64,000 nucleotides of DNA from Mucor racemosus (GCA_027405735.1 JAPEHQ010000012.1:1860001-1924000), one strand, 5' to 3'; counted from the first letter of the stretch, positions 23,861 through 37,567 are shown. A program made the numbers and translations. Notes: generated by a model not told the origin, from the sequence alone.

Positions 23861-26811
23861 TTCCATGGGTTATTATGCAATTGGTATGTTTGAGCAACAA
23901 GTTGGTTACCTGCTATTCACGCTTACTAAGGTCAATATAAAGTTTACCAGTTCTCGCCGAATATGGATTCAAACGAGCTCCTGTTGTAATAGTAAGGTAC
24001 TCCTATATAGTGCTGATCCACAGAATTCCAAAGGTTTCAGCCTCCTCGAGTTGCTGTGGAAATGTGAAATGAAAACGCACATTTGTTTAAACTGTTTTGT
24101 ATGGGTTTAGCGTTATTTCAGATATTCTTTGAAAATTTTTATAAAATCAAATATATGATGGTTCTTTGAAATTAAATTTTGAAGTTGCACTTAATGCACA
24201 GTAAATGTACGAATAATATATCTTGACTTCATTATCCAATAGCTGTTTTTAAAGAAGTATAACACAGCTTTCAACGAAAAACTTGTCTTTCTCTGCTCAA
24301 AAAAAAATAATAAAATAAAGCGATTAGAAAAATGCTTTTAATCAATGGATATTAATCCAAATGGACTGAAACTTTTAAAATATATACTATTAGCTGCAAC
24401 AATATTCAAAATAGAAGTTTTTAGCATCGATAAATTTGCTGGTTAAATTGTAGGAATAGAAGGCACACTTTTTTTTTGTTGGAGTGCAATTAATATCATA
24501 ATATTTCATAATGTAATTTGAAATGTTTAGGAGGAATACTACTAGTCGATCTATACCTCGCCGATCTCAAAAATTCAGTCATTGTATTGGCTCTCGTCAT
24601 TATTTGGGTATATTTTGGATTTGATGTATTATTACTCCATCGAAAATACAGGCAGATTCAAACAAGATAATGTAAACTGACATATACATGTTGAGGGATA
24701 AGACATACTAAGAACTTATTACTGTTTGTTTCGCTGGTTAAAGAAATACATATGTCATTTAGCAATTTTACATTTCTAGATACCATGAAGGTTAGAAACT
24801 TGAAAATACTTTCGACACACATGCGACTTTCATTGATTTATCGAAAGACGAGCGCATCATATGCATATAAAACTATTCAATATGATAAAAACGTATTGTT
24901 TTATTAGGAGCTTAATAAAGAGAGGGTATATATACTCAAGGTTGAATAAGTGAACTATATGCGAACCATAATTATAATTAAAATAAACACATGCGATGCA
25001 TATTTTGGTTCAAATCATATAATATAGTAAAGCAGGCCAATGCATCAGCTTTTTGAAATGTAAACAAAAACTACAAAAGTTTAAAGTGTTATTTCTGGTA
25101 TAACAGTATAAGCCTTTTTATGTACATCTATTATCTACTATTTACAACTAAGATTATATACAGCTATAGAATCAATATGTAATATATGAATACTGAAAAT
25201 ATTATCGAATTGATTTAACAAAACAAAAAAATATATACCCTATTATACAATGTCATTAGCTGACAAGTCTCATGATGAGTATCTGTCTTGTTTTTCTGTC
25301 GGAAGCATCCCATCTATCATGGAACTAAATTTATTAAAACAAACAATTCAGGTGGGAAATTTGCTATTTGTAACAAGACCTGTATCATAAAACTTGATTT
25401 AAATAGCGTATTCAGTTGTACAAATATTATAGCTGCAAAAATAAGTGATAGCAGATAACGATATGCTCAGGTTTTTCGCTATAGGTCAAATAAAAGGAAT
25501 TGCAGTTTGGCCATTTGATTGTTTTAAAGGATTTTTTCTAACCCATAAAACCTAACGAAATAGAATTCTTCTTTAAATTTATAGTTTGGAGCATCTTAGA
25601 TATGCAGTTGTATTTTTATTTTGAAGATTACCAAATGAATAATATCGCACTCTGATTTTCATTTCTTTTTTTTTTTTTCTTTTTTTTTAGGTATGTGATA
25701 GGAACAGCAAAATGTTGTTTTTCAATTAATTTGTAGTTGCGCTTATAAAAGTCGATATCAAATCTCTATACAAACCATAGAAAATTGAAATCATCAGCGT
25801 TTCTAGTAGAAGCTGTTCAAAAACATTGCCACTTTTTGAGTTGTCGTTATAGTAAGCCAAAACGCAATGTATTAGCCATATATATAAGCAGATAGACAAC
25901 ATATTAAGCGATAGATCAGATATTGCATGACAATTAGTAAATGGCATGCAATATGTTTCACGGCATAAAGGTATTAAGCATTCTTGAATGAATTGTGTCA
26001 TAGCAAATCAAAAAATTGTTCGGTGTTTTCCGCAATGTATCTGTAATACAAGATAAGGTATTCCGTTGTGGAAAAATCTTAAAAATGGAATTATTCCATA
26101 TAAATATGAAGCGGAGCCTGGTCATTGATAGCTTATATATTCTACTATAATTAAATGTTAATTTTCTCAAATTAAATGCTTTTGATATTCGCAATATATA
26201 CTATGAACAGTAGTATCTAAAGTCTCTGGATGCTGTTCAAAGAGAAAATACCTCAGTAATCCTGAGATACCTCCTGAACAAGGTAAAATAACAAAAACTG
26301 AGACTTAAATTTTCGGTCGTCCGGAGATCATGAAGATTTATTTGTCTTTTGACAGCTTTCCATGGTTCATTCGAATCCTAATTAGGTTATTTTATATCAA
26401 GGGGCAAGGAGTAAGGCATTTGTAGGAATACAAAGTTTACTTATTATACATCTGATTTACGTATTTGATCATCCAATGTTGATTAACAATGGCGATATTC
26501 TGTCTAGCCAAGATCTTTTTCTTCACATCTCCTTTTTTTAAATACATAATATACATAGATTGTAATTAATTGAACAAAATGATGAAAGTTGCAAATGCTA
26601 AATGCTAAATGTAAATCAATGAATTGAAATTTCCAGAATTATCGGCTTGATATATCAGGAAACGGCTTTATATCTGTCATTTAACCACTGCAAGTCCGCA
26701 AATGTTGAATTTCATATAAATAGGGCCCTTATTTTTGTTCAAAATATCATGCTCATATATTTTTTTTGAAACCTTTCTACAGCATCTTTCTTTTTCAATC
26801 TATTGGTGACC
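23861..26811. other. Gene-poor AT-rich stretch
   Basis: No complete gene. A possible orphan exon at 25250-25351 (34 codons ending at a gt donor) is listed under findings. The last 200 bp are the MFS promoter region. Confidence 0.45.
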
Positions 26812-27011
26812 ATGCAAAAAGATGAACAACAACTAAATACTTCAATTAAAACTTTTTCAGTCAAGAATTTTCTTAAAAAGAGATGTTTGATCTCACCCCC
26901 TGCTGAGTCTGATCCTCGCCTTTTACCTACTAGCATTAAAAATGGTATTGTCGCTTGTGTCGCTTTGGTTGCTTGTACAGCAGGGTTTTCCAGTACGATC
27001 TATTTTCCAGG

Positions 27012-27051
<40 letters not shown>

Positions 27052-28464
27052 TATAAATATTATGTAATCTTGACATTAATACATTTGAATGTAGGTCTCC
27101 CATACGTTACTGAGGAATTACATGCTCAGTCAATTACAACCACATTAACTGCAGCATTGTTTGTTTTATTTATGGGTATTGCTCCTGTCATTTGGGCATC
27201 TATATCTGAGTATTACCATATTCGTCGTTTCTTGTTCCTGGTTGCCATGGTGATTTTTATGGCGACCTCAATTGGAGCAGCTTTTGTCCATAATATCTGG
27301 GCTCTTGTTGTAGTTCGTTGTATTCAATCAATTGGTGTATCTAGTGGCCAATCCGTTGGTGCAGGTTGCATCGCTGATCTATACCCTGTTGAGGAGCGTG
27401 GGGCTGCTTTTGGCAAGTACATGTTTGGTGCTATATTTGGTCCTTTATTAGGCCCTATCATCGGTGGTTTATTGATTATGAGCCCTCTCGGGTGGAGAGC
27501 TACTTTTTGGTTTTGCTTTGCATTTGGTATTTTCATTTTCTTGATCACTTTCTTTTTTACCCCAGAAACATATCGCAATGATACCAAGTATGATGTGCAA
27601 CTTCCTATTGTTAAAAACGAAAAAATTGAGCCTGAAAATTATGGCTCGGAATCAACAAAAAATACAATTGCATCCACAGATGATGATAGATTGAGCCAAC
27701 GCTCCATTGCAACTGCTATTGGTAATGGAGAATCAGTTATTATTATGGATAAAGAGGCTGGTACCGCTGTCAATAATTACAAATTATCCAAGAAGAGATT
27801 TAATCCCTTTGCACCTTTTGCCCTTTTACGCCATCCTTTTATTTTTATGCCCTCCATTACTGCTGGTCTTTTCTTTGGGGCCATGTTTGCTACAGAAGCT
27901 ATTCTTCCTGAAGCTTTCAGTAAAACGTATGGTCTTACATCATGGCAAACTGGTTTATGCTATCTCGGTGCCGGTATCGGTAATCTTGCTGGCGCATTTG
28001 TTGGAGGTCGTCTCTCGGATCGTCTCTTGATGCGTTCTCGCCGTCTTCGTGGTGGTGTCCCAAAAGCAGAAGATCGATTAACTGCAAATATTTGGATTGC
28101 AGGATGTATCTTTAGTCCTCTGGGTAATTTGATTTTTGGTTGGGTTGTGGAGCATAAATTGAATTTTTGGGGAGCCATTATCGGTTTTGGTATGCAATGC
28201 TTTGGAAATGTGCAAGTAATTACCACTGTTACTGCATATCTTGTCGACTCGATGCCTGGTCGTGGTGCAGCTGCTACTGCCGCTGCTAATTTCATTAGAT
28301 TTGGGTTTGCTTGTATCCTTTCCTTAATCTCTACACCTATGATTGCATCTCTTGGTGCAGGCTGGACCTCTACGCTTTTTGCCTGTCTCTCTTGGGTAGG
28401 GATGTTTATTGCATTGATTTTGAAAATTTGGGGCGAGCCCATTAGACGTTTTAGCAATTATTAA
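26812..28464 (+). CDS. Major facilitator superfamily transporter (DHA1-like drug:H+ antiporter type)
   Basis: Two exons (26812-27010, 27095-28464) give 522 residues. The short intron holds a very long A run (about 27014-27047), so its length here may be inexact. Twelve hydrophobic segments are visible, six on either side of a charged central loop (YRNDTKYDVQLPIVKN to NNYKLSKKRFNPF). TM5 carries the antiporter motif C-like sequence FGPLLGPIIGGLL, and the region after TM4 has GAGCIADLYPVEERG, both typical of 12-TM drug:proton antiporters and polyamine-type DHA1 members. The usual motif A is weak (SISEYYHIRRF). The substrate cannot be predicted. It stands alone between repeat blocks. Confidence 0.9.
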
Positions 28465-29330
28465 TTGCATTTCTTAAATACCATCTTGCACATTATATAA
28501 TACCATAATTTAATATTCAATAAATCTGCTTATTCTATATGGATTTCTAATATGAATTTATCAATCCATAAAAATAGTAGCTCTGCATCTGAGGCTCAAT
28601 ATCGGGTCAGCAAAGAAGCTGAAACACTTTAAAAAGAGTGTAAAATATCGTTAATTCGTAAACTTGTTGCAGAAAAAAAAATGCTATAAGAAAGAATAAA
28701 TAGTATTGGCTTTACTCATTTTTGACTTAAGCTATTAGAGGCAGTTTAAATGCTAGAAAAAACCCTTTGAATATATTTCTTATGATTTTTTCACTGAATT
28801 CGATCACAGATTTTTATTTGCTGAGGAGGATCAAGGAGGAAGTGGTGTTATAATCCAAGGTGCAACGCAATATTGAAATACATAGTAAGTACTGTTGCAA
28901 TAATAAAAAACACGCCGGCTTTTCAAATGCTTTATTTTTAATACTAGACAATTGATGCGGCAATATTGCGTAAATCGCTTTCAATGTAAAACCATCTAAT
29001 GCTCAAAAAGATCAGCAAAGCAGCCAAGTATAGAATACAATAAACAATTAAAATCAGTGCAATAGGAGTCACTGTTATTTGCGCCCTTGTCTTTTTAGCA
29101 AGAGAATCAAAAATCATGTTTATTTAACACCGCTTCTTTCAATAAATTGCGACTATCTCTATATTTTCCGGAAAGCACTACTGTACCTTCTTCACAGACA
29201 CAGAACTGACTGCTTCCAAACCTTTTTCAACTAAAGATCTCGCTTACGGAATGAAACAAATAATAAAAAATTATTTTGATTTCCCTTTTTCTTTCCTCTT
29301 TTCCTTTTTCCTTTATTCGAAATATTTATC
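28465..29330. other. Intergenic, no gene seen
   Basis: Between the MFS and HMG genes. AT-rich, ending with a T/C-rich 5' UTR-like tract before the HMG ATG. Confidence 0.5.
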
Positions 29331-30490
29331 ATGGCTGACGGTAACATCTCATCATGACACAAAGTCGATAAATTGTAATGTCCTGACTTTTTTTTTTTGG
29401 GCTTTCCATGCAGACCCAAAATATAGACAAAAGTATAAAGAGTTAAGAAAGCGTATCCGAGAAATTGAAGAGGTATGATTACTTTTCAATCAAATACAGG
29501 GAAAAATTAATGCAAATGCTGCTAGGAAAATGATGTGCTAAACGTAAGATTATTCAAAGCCCATAAAAGCATTCGCCATCTTAAGCTGGAAAGAACGTAA
29601 AGTGTAAAATTAACTTGCAATGTAAATATACAATGCTAATTGAACCAATATATAGCTTTTTGCTTGATAGAATGGATAAATCAAATCATAATTCTCTCGA
29701 CTATAATAGCGATAACTCAGATGTGGGTTCTGACATTTACTCTCATGATGAATCAGATATGGTAATTATCTGAACAATAAGTCCAGCTGCAATTGAGTAT
29801 ATCTGGAAGTGTTGACCTAACCACCTTCTCATAGATTTTGCATAAAATTCAGGGCAGCCATAAGCATGATGGTCGTGGTCGAATCGAAAAATCAGCGGCT
29901 AATAAACCACAACGCAAAAAGAAAGATCCCAACGCGCCTAAAGGACCAGGCAATGTCTTTTTCTTATATTGTAGACTAGAAAGAGATAAGGTAAAAGATG
30001 AATTTCCCACTGAAAATTTAGGCGAGGTTACAAGACTTCTTGGCCAACGATGGAAAGGTCTTACAAAAGATGAGAAAAAGGTATGAATGTAAAATTGAAA
30101 AGCAAATTACTCCTTATTAAATCTACATTTTATCATCAGAAATACTATGACATGTATAAACGTGAACTTGATGAATATGAGGAAGCAATGAAAATTTATA
30201 CACTGAATGGTGGTGCCGCTACTGCTGGTGGCCTTGCTTCAACAGATGTGGGTAGCTCTAATGACTTGAATGAAAACGGAGATGTTGGTATGGCATCCGC
30301 CATGTCTTCACCTGCACAATCAACTGAAATGTCAATGGATTTCCCAAGTGATCCTGTTCAAAATCATGATTCGCCTGATGTAGGTTCTATTATGGATGAT
30401 GATGATATTAAGGATGTTGGTAGTACCCCTCAATCTGATATTTATCATTCATCTGAGCCAGTGATGTCTAATTGGCAACCTCCAATCTAA
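29331..30490 (+). CDS. HMG-box protein, Nhp10-like (probable INO80 chromatin-remodelling subunit)
   Basis: Six exons (29331-29340, 29414-29472, 29526-29596, 29671-29761, 29835-30080, 30140-30490) join in frame to give 275 residues. The N-terminus reads MADDPKYRQKYKELRKRIRE, then EENDVLNVRLFKAHKSIRH and LKLERT, a coiled-coil-like block that precedes the HMG box in filamentous-fungal Nhp10-type proteins. The HMG box starts KKKDPNAPKGPGNVFFLYCR, continues LGEVTRLLGQRWKGLTKDEK, and finishes after splicing with KYYDMYKRELDEYEEAMKIY. The C-terminus is acidic, Ser-rich and Asp-rich. Nhp10 binds DNA ends in INO80; that assignment is inferred from domain order. A general Nhp6-like HMGB role is less likely because of the N-terminal helix. 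Confidence 0.82.
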
Positions 30491-31269
30491 AAAAAGGGAG
30501 ATCATACTTTAGCTTGTGTTTTGACAATTTTGTCTTATTCCCAGTTTCTTTTATCTTTAACTTTAAATGTAAAATTGTATTTGCCATACATTTTTTCTTA
30601 CCTTATTTCCCCCCCCCCACCCCCTCCCTCTCACTCTTCATATGTTAATAAATATTAAATATTCAAATACAGGCTTATACTGTATAATAGCTTGTAATGT
30701 TAAAAATAATAGGAGAAAATTAATCTTTGCAAGTATAAAGTACTATCGTGTATACAAATTTGTTTATCTGAAAGCCTTGTTTTAAAGTGGATTAGAATTT
30801 GAAGAAGGCCTAAATATATACAATATAAGAGGTTTTATTATAAAGTTAAGTGTTTAATAAAACGAAAAGCCAAGTTGTTGTTAGTGTTACAATTAATTCT
30901 TGGAAGATAATCTGATTTTCGGTCATTATTATATTGATACTTGTATTGCGGTTGTCATTCTTGGAATGCTTTTATTGACTTTCTTATGTGAAGCACCTAT
31001 TTTACTGACCCTAGTACGGATTACTATACTAATGCATCAATTTCTTTTAAGGCTATATATTTTGATGCGTGAAAAGCTCTCAGCAGCTGCAATATAACAA
31101 TTGAGATTGCGAGCAATACCAAGTTTTACATAATTTTTTGTCAAAGCACAAAAATATCATTTTCAAATGAATAAAATGTTGGATTACTATTTAAAGAACT
31201 CTCGTATCCACACAAAATGAACATCAAAAACATCATCTTGCTAGCTATATCCTATGAAGTTTATATAAG
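30491..31269. other. Intergenic, no gene seen
   Basis: Begins with the HMG gene 3' flank containing a C-rich run (about 30610-30630). The rest is AT-rich without a supported feature. Confidence 0.5.
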
Positions 31270-33723
31270 TTAGCTACAATAAGCTGATTATTTTATTAAA
31301 TACTTAATATCTCGAAAACGAGTAAAACCTGCTGCTTTCTTCCTAAAAACAGAGGTCCAACTTTTCATCCTTGCTTTACTTTTTTTTTCACTAAATAACA
31401 CCAAGAAAAAGTTATATGTAAATGTACCTGAGATGTTCCGCTTTAATTCAAAAATAAGTATCCAAAAATATCCTACTTTTTGCAGATGGTATTAATTTTT
31501 CAGTGTTAATGTTTCAGATTTTTTACGCGTATTTCACTGCTAAAAACCAAAAACTTTAGGCCGTCATATCTCTACAAAAAATTAAGCTATACTAACACTT
31601 TCTAATAATGAAATTTACTTGTTTTAAAGTGCTCTATAACATATTTTAATATAAAAGAATTTCGAGCACTTTTATTTTTTTTCATTTTTTTGGCATTTCT
31701 ATAGTAGGTTTCAAAATATTGGTTAAATCAAGCAACGCTTTTTTTACATTCATGTCATCCAGCTCATTGAGCTCTCTTAGACCCAACTTTGTTTTTTTCA
31801 AAATATTCATTTTTTGTGGAGATATCCTCAAAAATGTGTATAAAGAGATACTCTTATTTCTAACGTCAATTTTTCCCTTATATACCCTCATCCCAAATTC
31901 TGAATTTCAAAAAAAATTGGACAAAAATCTAGTTTTCTCTACTAAAAATGTAGCTAAAAAGTTAAATAACAGCTCGATCAATAGATAATTTTGCTATACA
32001 TTATTTCCATTATTTAAATTTAAAATATGCTTATAAAAAGTGTCCTGTATCTTCAAAAAACCTTTAAAATTTCAATTGCATTTTGCGCAAAATTTTAAGT
32101 AAAACATTTTTTTAAAATTTATATAGATGGATGCAGAATTTAAAACTCTACCAAAACCACTTAGTACGCTAGGTCTACTAATTTTGCAGTTCATGAACAT
32201 TTAAACAATTTGTTTTTTTCATCATTTTTCGTTCATTTTTTCAAATCAATTTTAGAACCCCGTTGCTATAAGGCTTAAGCTGTGATAAGAACTATTATTT
32301 TGATTATATCGACGAAAAATCAATATTTTTCGCTGAAATAAAAAATGTCGAGTAGTTTTGAGTGGGATCTATCTTGTCAATATAAAAAATTAATGCCTCA
32401 ATTTAGGCACTCATTTTTTTTAAAATCAATTTTAGGTCAACCTTGGTCAATGTTAGGCCAGTGCACTTATACTCTGGTATTAATATTTCTATTTTCCGAG
32501 AGATATCAATGACTTATAGAGTGAAAGCACATCTTCTTTGAAGGTTTGACGTAATTTGACTCCATATTGGGCGAAAACATTCGAAACCCATTTAAGAACC
32601 ATCTGAAACCTACTTTTTACAATCGTAAGAATACCGACAGCAAAAACCTTATCTAGACGAATTTTGAACCTGATAACTTCCAATCCAAAATGAGAATAGG
32701 TATACATCTTTGGCACGATGACTTCAAAGAAGGGCATGTTGCATCCAAAGATCTGGGTGCATTCCTTGGTTAAGATTACGACACAGTTTGATATGTTAAG
32801 TTCTACATTGCTGTGTATTATGTTATGAAGCTCCGTGTATGCAGGAATATGGAACTAGTGTGTGTCACCTAGATTTGATTGGATATATGAATATAAATAG
32901 ACTCCTTTAAACAGGTCATATAATTAGAGAATGTGAATATAAAAGAAGATGGTTCGATCTTATAATAAAGTTCTTTAGTTTTAGTGTGCTCTTTCATTTT
33001 ATAACAGTTTTCCTTTATTTTTATTAAATGATTTAGTACATATTTTAGTTTTGAGATTGATATAATATCCTGGCGTAACAGGGCAACTTTTACAAGTTAA
33101 TATGTGTCGAGAAAATCATGTTGTAAATGTATGTAATAAAGAAAGATAAGTACGTGAGAATTGGTCAATCTTTATTAGATATAAAAACGAGATGGGGAAA
33201 TCAAAATGAAGGGTGAATGTCTACTGCTATTTATATTTGATTTAAGGATTGCTTACACACCTGTCTAAAATAGTGTTCTCATACTAAAATTTAGTGTCAA
33301 TCCTCACTTATGCTAATGTAATTATATTCAGATATAGATGATCAGTCTAAAGTCTTTAGTTGCTCTTGGCAACACTAATTATTAATATTCTTTACTTTCT
33401 ATCTTTTATTGTAAGTCTAGATTATCAGAACTTAGGTTATGTGATTATCAGGGTAATCATTTACAGTGTTTATATGACGACACATATGCTAAATATGTTA
33501 AGGCATAGTTTATTGTCATATTTAAACTACGATTTAAGGTACATTTATATATGCAAATACAACAAATCATGGCCAAAATGCGCCTATATCTTACTGCAAA
33601 CTTTTGTTGATTGAAAACAACAATTTAAATATAATAATAATCTTTGAATACTGATCCAAGTAAGCTGCGAGCGACTATACATAGACATAGGTATGAATAG
33701 ATACTACAGTATATCAATCTGAA
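31270..33723 (+). repeat. Dispersed repeat family R1, copy 3, interrupted by a solo LTR
   Basis: Same orientation as copy 2. 31300-32730 aligns with 22200-23660. The match resumes after the LTR at 32737-33080: acttttacaagtt at 33085 corresponds to aactttcacaagct at 23689. A later block (aatactgatccaa at about 33648) corresponds to 23778. About 480 bp between 33120 and 33605 has no counterpart in copy 2 and may be another insertion. The shared overlapping frames lie at 31719-31988 (plus) and 31682-31891 (minus). Confidence 0.7.
32737..33080 (+). mobile_element. Solo LTR, family L1 (344 bp)
   Basis: Starts TGTTGCATCC and ends GGCGTAACA. It is flanked on both sides by the same 5-bp word GGGCA (32732-32736 and 33081-33085), a target-site duplication. 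It contains a TATA-like element and an AATAAA-type signal, as LTRs do. It is about 80% similar by eye to 48339-48692. No internal retrotransposon region adjoins it. It lies inside repeat R1 copy 3 and is therefore younger than that copy. Confidence 0.85.
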
Positions 33724-34252
33724 TGTTGTATTCCACCTACTAGTATCATACATTATCACCTTCTACAGTATCAATACATCTTACAATCTATTGACTACGA
33801 CATGTATTGAAGTGCAAGTCTTGATATCGGATATAAGAAACTCCTAGCGTACCAAGTTTAATCCAGTAATTACCAAGAACGCTTGGACCTCAATTATGAC
33901 ACCACATTATTTCATCCCAGCAGTTAACCAATCAAGTAGTTATCAAATCAACATCCAAGCATATTTAGCGCAGCATTGAAACAACACAACTCACAAGCTC
34001 TGCAAGAACGGTTAAATTATGATTGATCCATTTCAATCCATAGATTACTATCAAACAGATCCAATAGTTCAATAGTGCCTTAAATTACATCTCAGGATCT
34101 CAATGTCTAATCAATATAAAAGGCCATACTTTTACATCTAAATAAACGATATCTTGTTTTTATTATACAGTTGAAGAACTGATTAATTACTCATTCTTTT
34201 ATAATTGTATTCTTTTTTAAGTAATATTTATCAATCCTGAAAATATACGACA
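33724..34252 (+). mobile_element. Solo LTR, family L2 (529 bp)
   Basis: Starts TGTTGTATTC and ends ATATACGACA, with near-inverted termini (TGTTGTAT versus TGTCGTAT). It is flanked by 5-bp duplications CTGAA at 33719-33723 and 34253-34257. The 3' third has TATAAAAGG and AATAAA elements (about 34116-34146), suggesting R-region signals. Related sequence lies at 48745 onward. Confidence 0.82.
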
Positions 34253-34257
34253 CTGAA

Positions 34258-36848
34258 ATTTTATCACTTTTCTGGAACATTTCGTGGGTTTGTAGCCAGT
34301 TCTAGCTTTTTGTTGAGTAGATATAAATATCGTTGCCTTCGATTTGATCTGGTAATCAAGAAATACGTCCAACAATACAGTAGTGAATAATGATATTTGA
34401 TCCTAAAATGCGGTTAAAAAATAAAAATATCAGTCTCTAATATATAACGACTGCTATCTATATTGAAAACATTAGTCCCTTATATTAGAATGCGTATTCA
34501 GATAAAAGAAAAGAATACTAGCTTGATAGTCTGATATGTCTTATTATCAAATGGTGAATATGAAAACAAAAAGAGAGAAACAACACACATACTGTATAAA
34601 AGGATTTTCAAGGCTTTACATTATTTAGTGTATTTAAAACCCTGCTAAATTACACATTTCAGCCAATGTAAAAGCAGCATTACAGCGCCTGAACTATAAA
34701 CTAAGCAAAATAGGCAATATCTGTTACTACTATAATAAAAACATAAATTTTTCGACTAGAAAGGCCGTCTGTCGTATCATACATTCATTAAAAAATTGCA
34801 AAAGCGAGCCCGTAGAGCGACGCCGTAATTGAGCATAGCAAGATTGAGCGACTAAGTCTCTTATACTATGGTATAATATATCTAATAAGTTTTTGAGAGT
34901 TTATGGATACATACAATCTTATTTATAGAAAGAATAATAATAAAGACTAGTAACATTTATCATGGAGAACGTAGGCTTTATTACTAGAAAAACTAATGGT
35001 AAAAGAAAGAACCAAGAGCTTCTAGGTCCTGGTTTAAAAGACTATCTATAAGAATTACATTTCAATATGAGTTAGAAATGGAATTGGCTTCAAAATTGGC
35101 TGTTTAATATCCTCGAAAACCGACAGTTTTAAATAAAAAAGCGGTTTTTTTTAAACTTTTCTTATATTTGACCACGTACGGTCTGAAAATTCAGTTTTTG
35201 TAGCGGACATTTTCGGGCACTCATTTTATCCTTACCAACACTCATGATTTTGATCAAAAAACAGAAAAATCAAATTTTGATACCAAAATCAACGTTTATA
35301 TATACTACATTGTGAGAGAAAACTGTAGGCATAGCTATTACGCATTTTATAAAAGCTTAATATTAAATATTAAGTAATAAAAATTTGTGCTTTTGGCTCA
35401 AAAACGGAATTTTGGTTAAAGGATTTTCATGTAATATTTTGCAATAAAAATGTTTGTTATTTTTTATTGAGCAAATAGAGCGCTAAATTCTGTATATGTG
35501 TATATTTTTTGTTTTTATTATTGGTAGTATAATTAACTCTAAATTTGCAAAATCAGAAAAAAAAATTAAAAAATGTCAAAATTGATGATCTGGACAAAAA
35601 TAATTTTCTAAATAAATATTCCTCTTATAAGCCTTGTAAGTCTTAAAAATAAGAGATTTTATAATACTTGGGAACGTTTTCAAGAGTTTACGATGCTGTA
35701 CCTACTTGATTCAAGCTTATTACTGTAAATATTTATACATGCTAATATTGTATGGTAGTTTATTATTGGATAATAGTATAGTCTTACTTTATAATTATTG
35801 CGTTAGAGTTGATTTACATTAAGTTTATTCTTACCTTTCCAACATCATAAACATCCATTGATTTGATATATCTCTATTGCATTATAAATGCAGCTAAAAT
35901 CAAACGGGGTGGTGTGAACAAAAGCTAAATGACTACTCCATATTGCAGTGTTAAGAGATATAAAATGAAGAGCTTTCTGCTATTTGTTTCATTGATTAAA
36001 ACGGCATGTCATTTAACAAATTCCACAGTTCAAGTCATTAAGAATGCTAGAGCTTGTGGAATGCTTTTAAATTAATGCAAATTTGATGCCATAAATTGCA
36101 CCTTTAATTCGGTATATTATGATCTCAATAATCTTCGGAATTGGTAGAGATATCAGTAATTAAATAGTAAGAGTTTTACATTTTCTAATGTTCCTTGATG
36201 TGATCAAGATATTTTTCGAACAAGAAAGCTCGATAATGGTGGTATTTAAAGCTACTTATTGGTAGCATTGGATTTATGAATTGCTTGTTAGTGTATATAC
36301 ACAAGACTTTTGCGTATCTAATATTAAAAATATCACGCAATTTCTAAAATCGATTTGATTCTAAAGCTTTTACTTTTCCAAATGTAAAAAAACAAAAAAC
36401 AAAAAAAAAAGGAATAGATTACAACTCTTTCATGTGTTAAATAATAGACAAAAACACTGGATGTGTTTCGCAGAAAATTGAACTAATAATCAATGCTTTA
36501 GCCCCCGTCGAAAAATATCTATAATGAAATTGTGTAACTACTTCTTACACTATAAACATTGACTGAACATATCAAAGAAGGCTCTATATCAACCATGACC
36601 CCGCATCTTAAAATAGTATAAGAATGGTCAGTTTTGCGGTATCATTCGATGATTTGAATATTACAACTGTGGATAGTTATAGCTTCTGATTGCAGTTGCA
36701 TCATTCATCATGAACAGGGAACTCAGGTCCTACTAATCATAGTAAAACAGTCACCGGAACAGTAAGCAACCCCCATTATTTCATGTCCCTGTTAAGTATT
36801 CTTCTGTTATTTCTTTAGTCTTTATCTCTCTTATATTAAATCTATACT
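34258..36848. other. Gene-poor AT-rich stretch
   Basis: No gene supported. 35080-35640 has the same monotonous T/A-run style as repeat R1, but I could not align it to R1. The last 100 bp form the Grx5 promoter. Confidence 0.45.
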
Positions 36849-37567
36849 ATGAGTTTCCTTCGTGCTGCTACTAGAACTGTAAGTTTATATTTTTCATCAA
36901 GCTAATTGATGAATTGATGTATCATTTTGAAAAAATATGACTTAAAAACTAACATTCCACATATCTCTTAAATTTTCCCTTTCGTATATACATTTGCGTT
37001 GATAATTTATAGTCTACTTTCTTACGTCCTGCTGTAAACTTGAGCTCACCAAGCACTTCTTTATTTGCTCGTTGGATCACCACCGAAATGAAGAATCGTT
37101 TGGATAAGGTAAACATAGATGCATGTGGGATTGAAAAAGAATTTGAAAACTAAAATGTGTAAAATGTCATTAGGATATCAAGTCAAACGATATTGTTTTA
37201 TTTATGAAGGGTACTCCTGATGCACCCATGGTATGAGAATTAACGTATAACGTTAGTAGAACATGGAAGCTAAATAGTTTGCTTTTTGTAGTGTGGTTTC
37301 AGTCGTGCTACTGTTCAAATTATGCAAGTTCAAGGTGTTGATTTCGATACCAAAGTCAATGCTTTCAATGTTTTAGAAGATGCCGAGTTAAGAGATGCTA
37401 TCAAGGAATACTCTGAGTGGCCTACTATTCCTCAAGTTTATGTCAAGGGTTCATTCGTTGGCGGCTGTGATATTTTATTGACCATGCATCAATCTGGAGA
37501 TCTCGAGGATTTATTAGTAAAGAATGATATTATCACTCTCGAGGACGAAGAGGACGAGAAGAAATAA
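36849..37567 (+). CDS. GRX5: Mitochondrial monothiol glutaredoxin Grx5
   Basis: Four exons (36849-36878, 37013-37108, 37174-37230, 37292-37567) give 152 residues. It transfers Fe-S clusters from the scaffold to mitochondrial and downstream targets. The CGFS active site is intact, and exon 4 begins exactly at its Cys (TGT GGT TTC AGT). Other glutathione-binding blocks are [26 protein letters not shown] and FVGGCDI. The N-terminus ([20 protein letters not shown]) is basic and hydroxylated without acids, a mitochondrial presequence. The acidic tail EDEEDEKK is a small extension. It is convergent with trpC, 119 bp apart. Confidence 0.95.

Noticed and set aside
27960..28457. 165-codon minus-strand frame opposite the MFS transporter
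   Set aside because: Antisense shadow of the transporter's hydrophobic codons.
33119..33605. Possible additional LTR within R1 copy 3
   Set aside because: The segment has no counterpart in copy 2, but I could not find TG...CA ends with matching flanking duplications.
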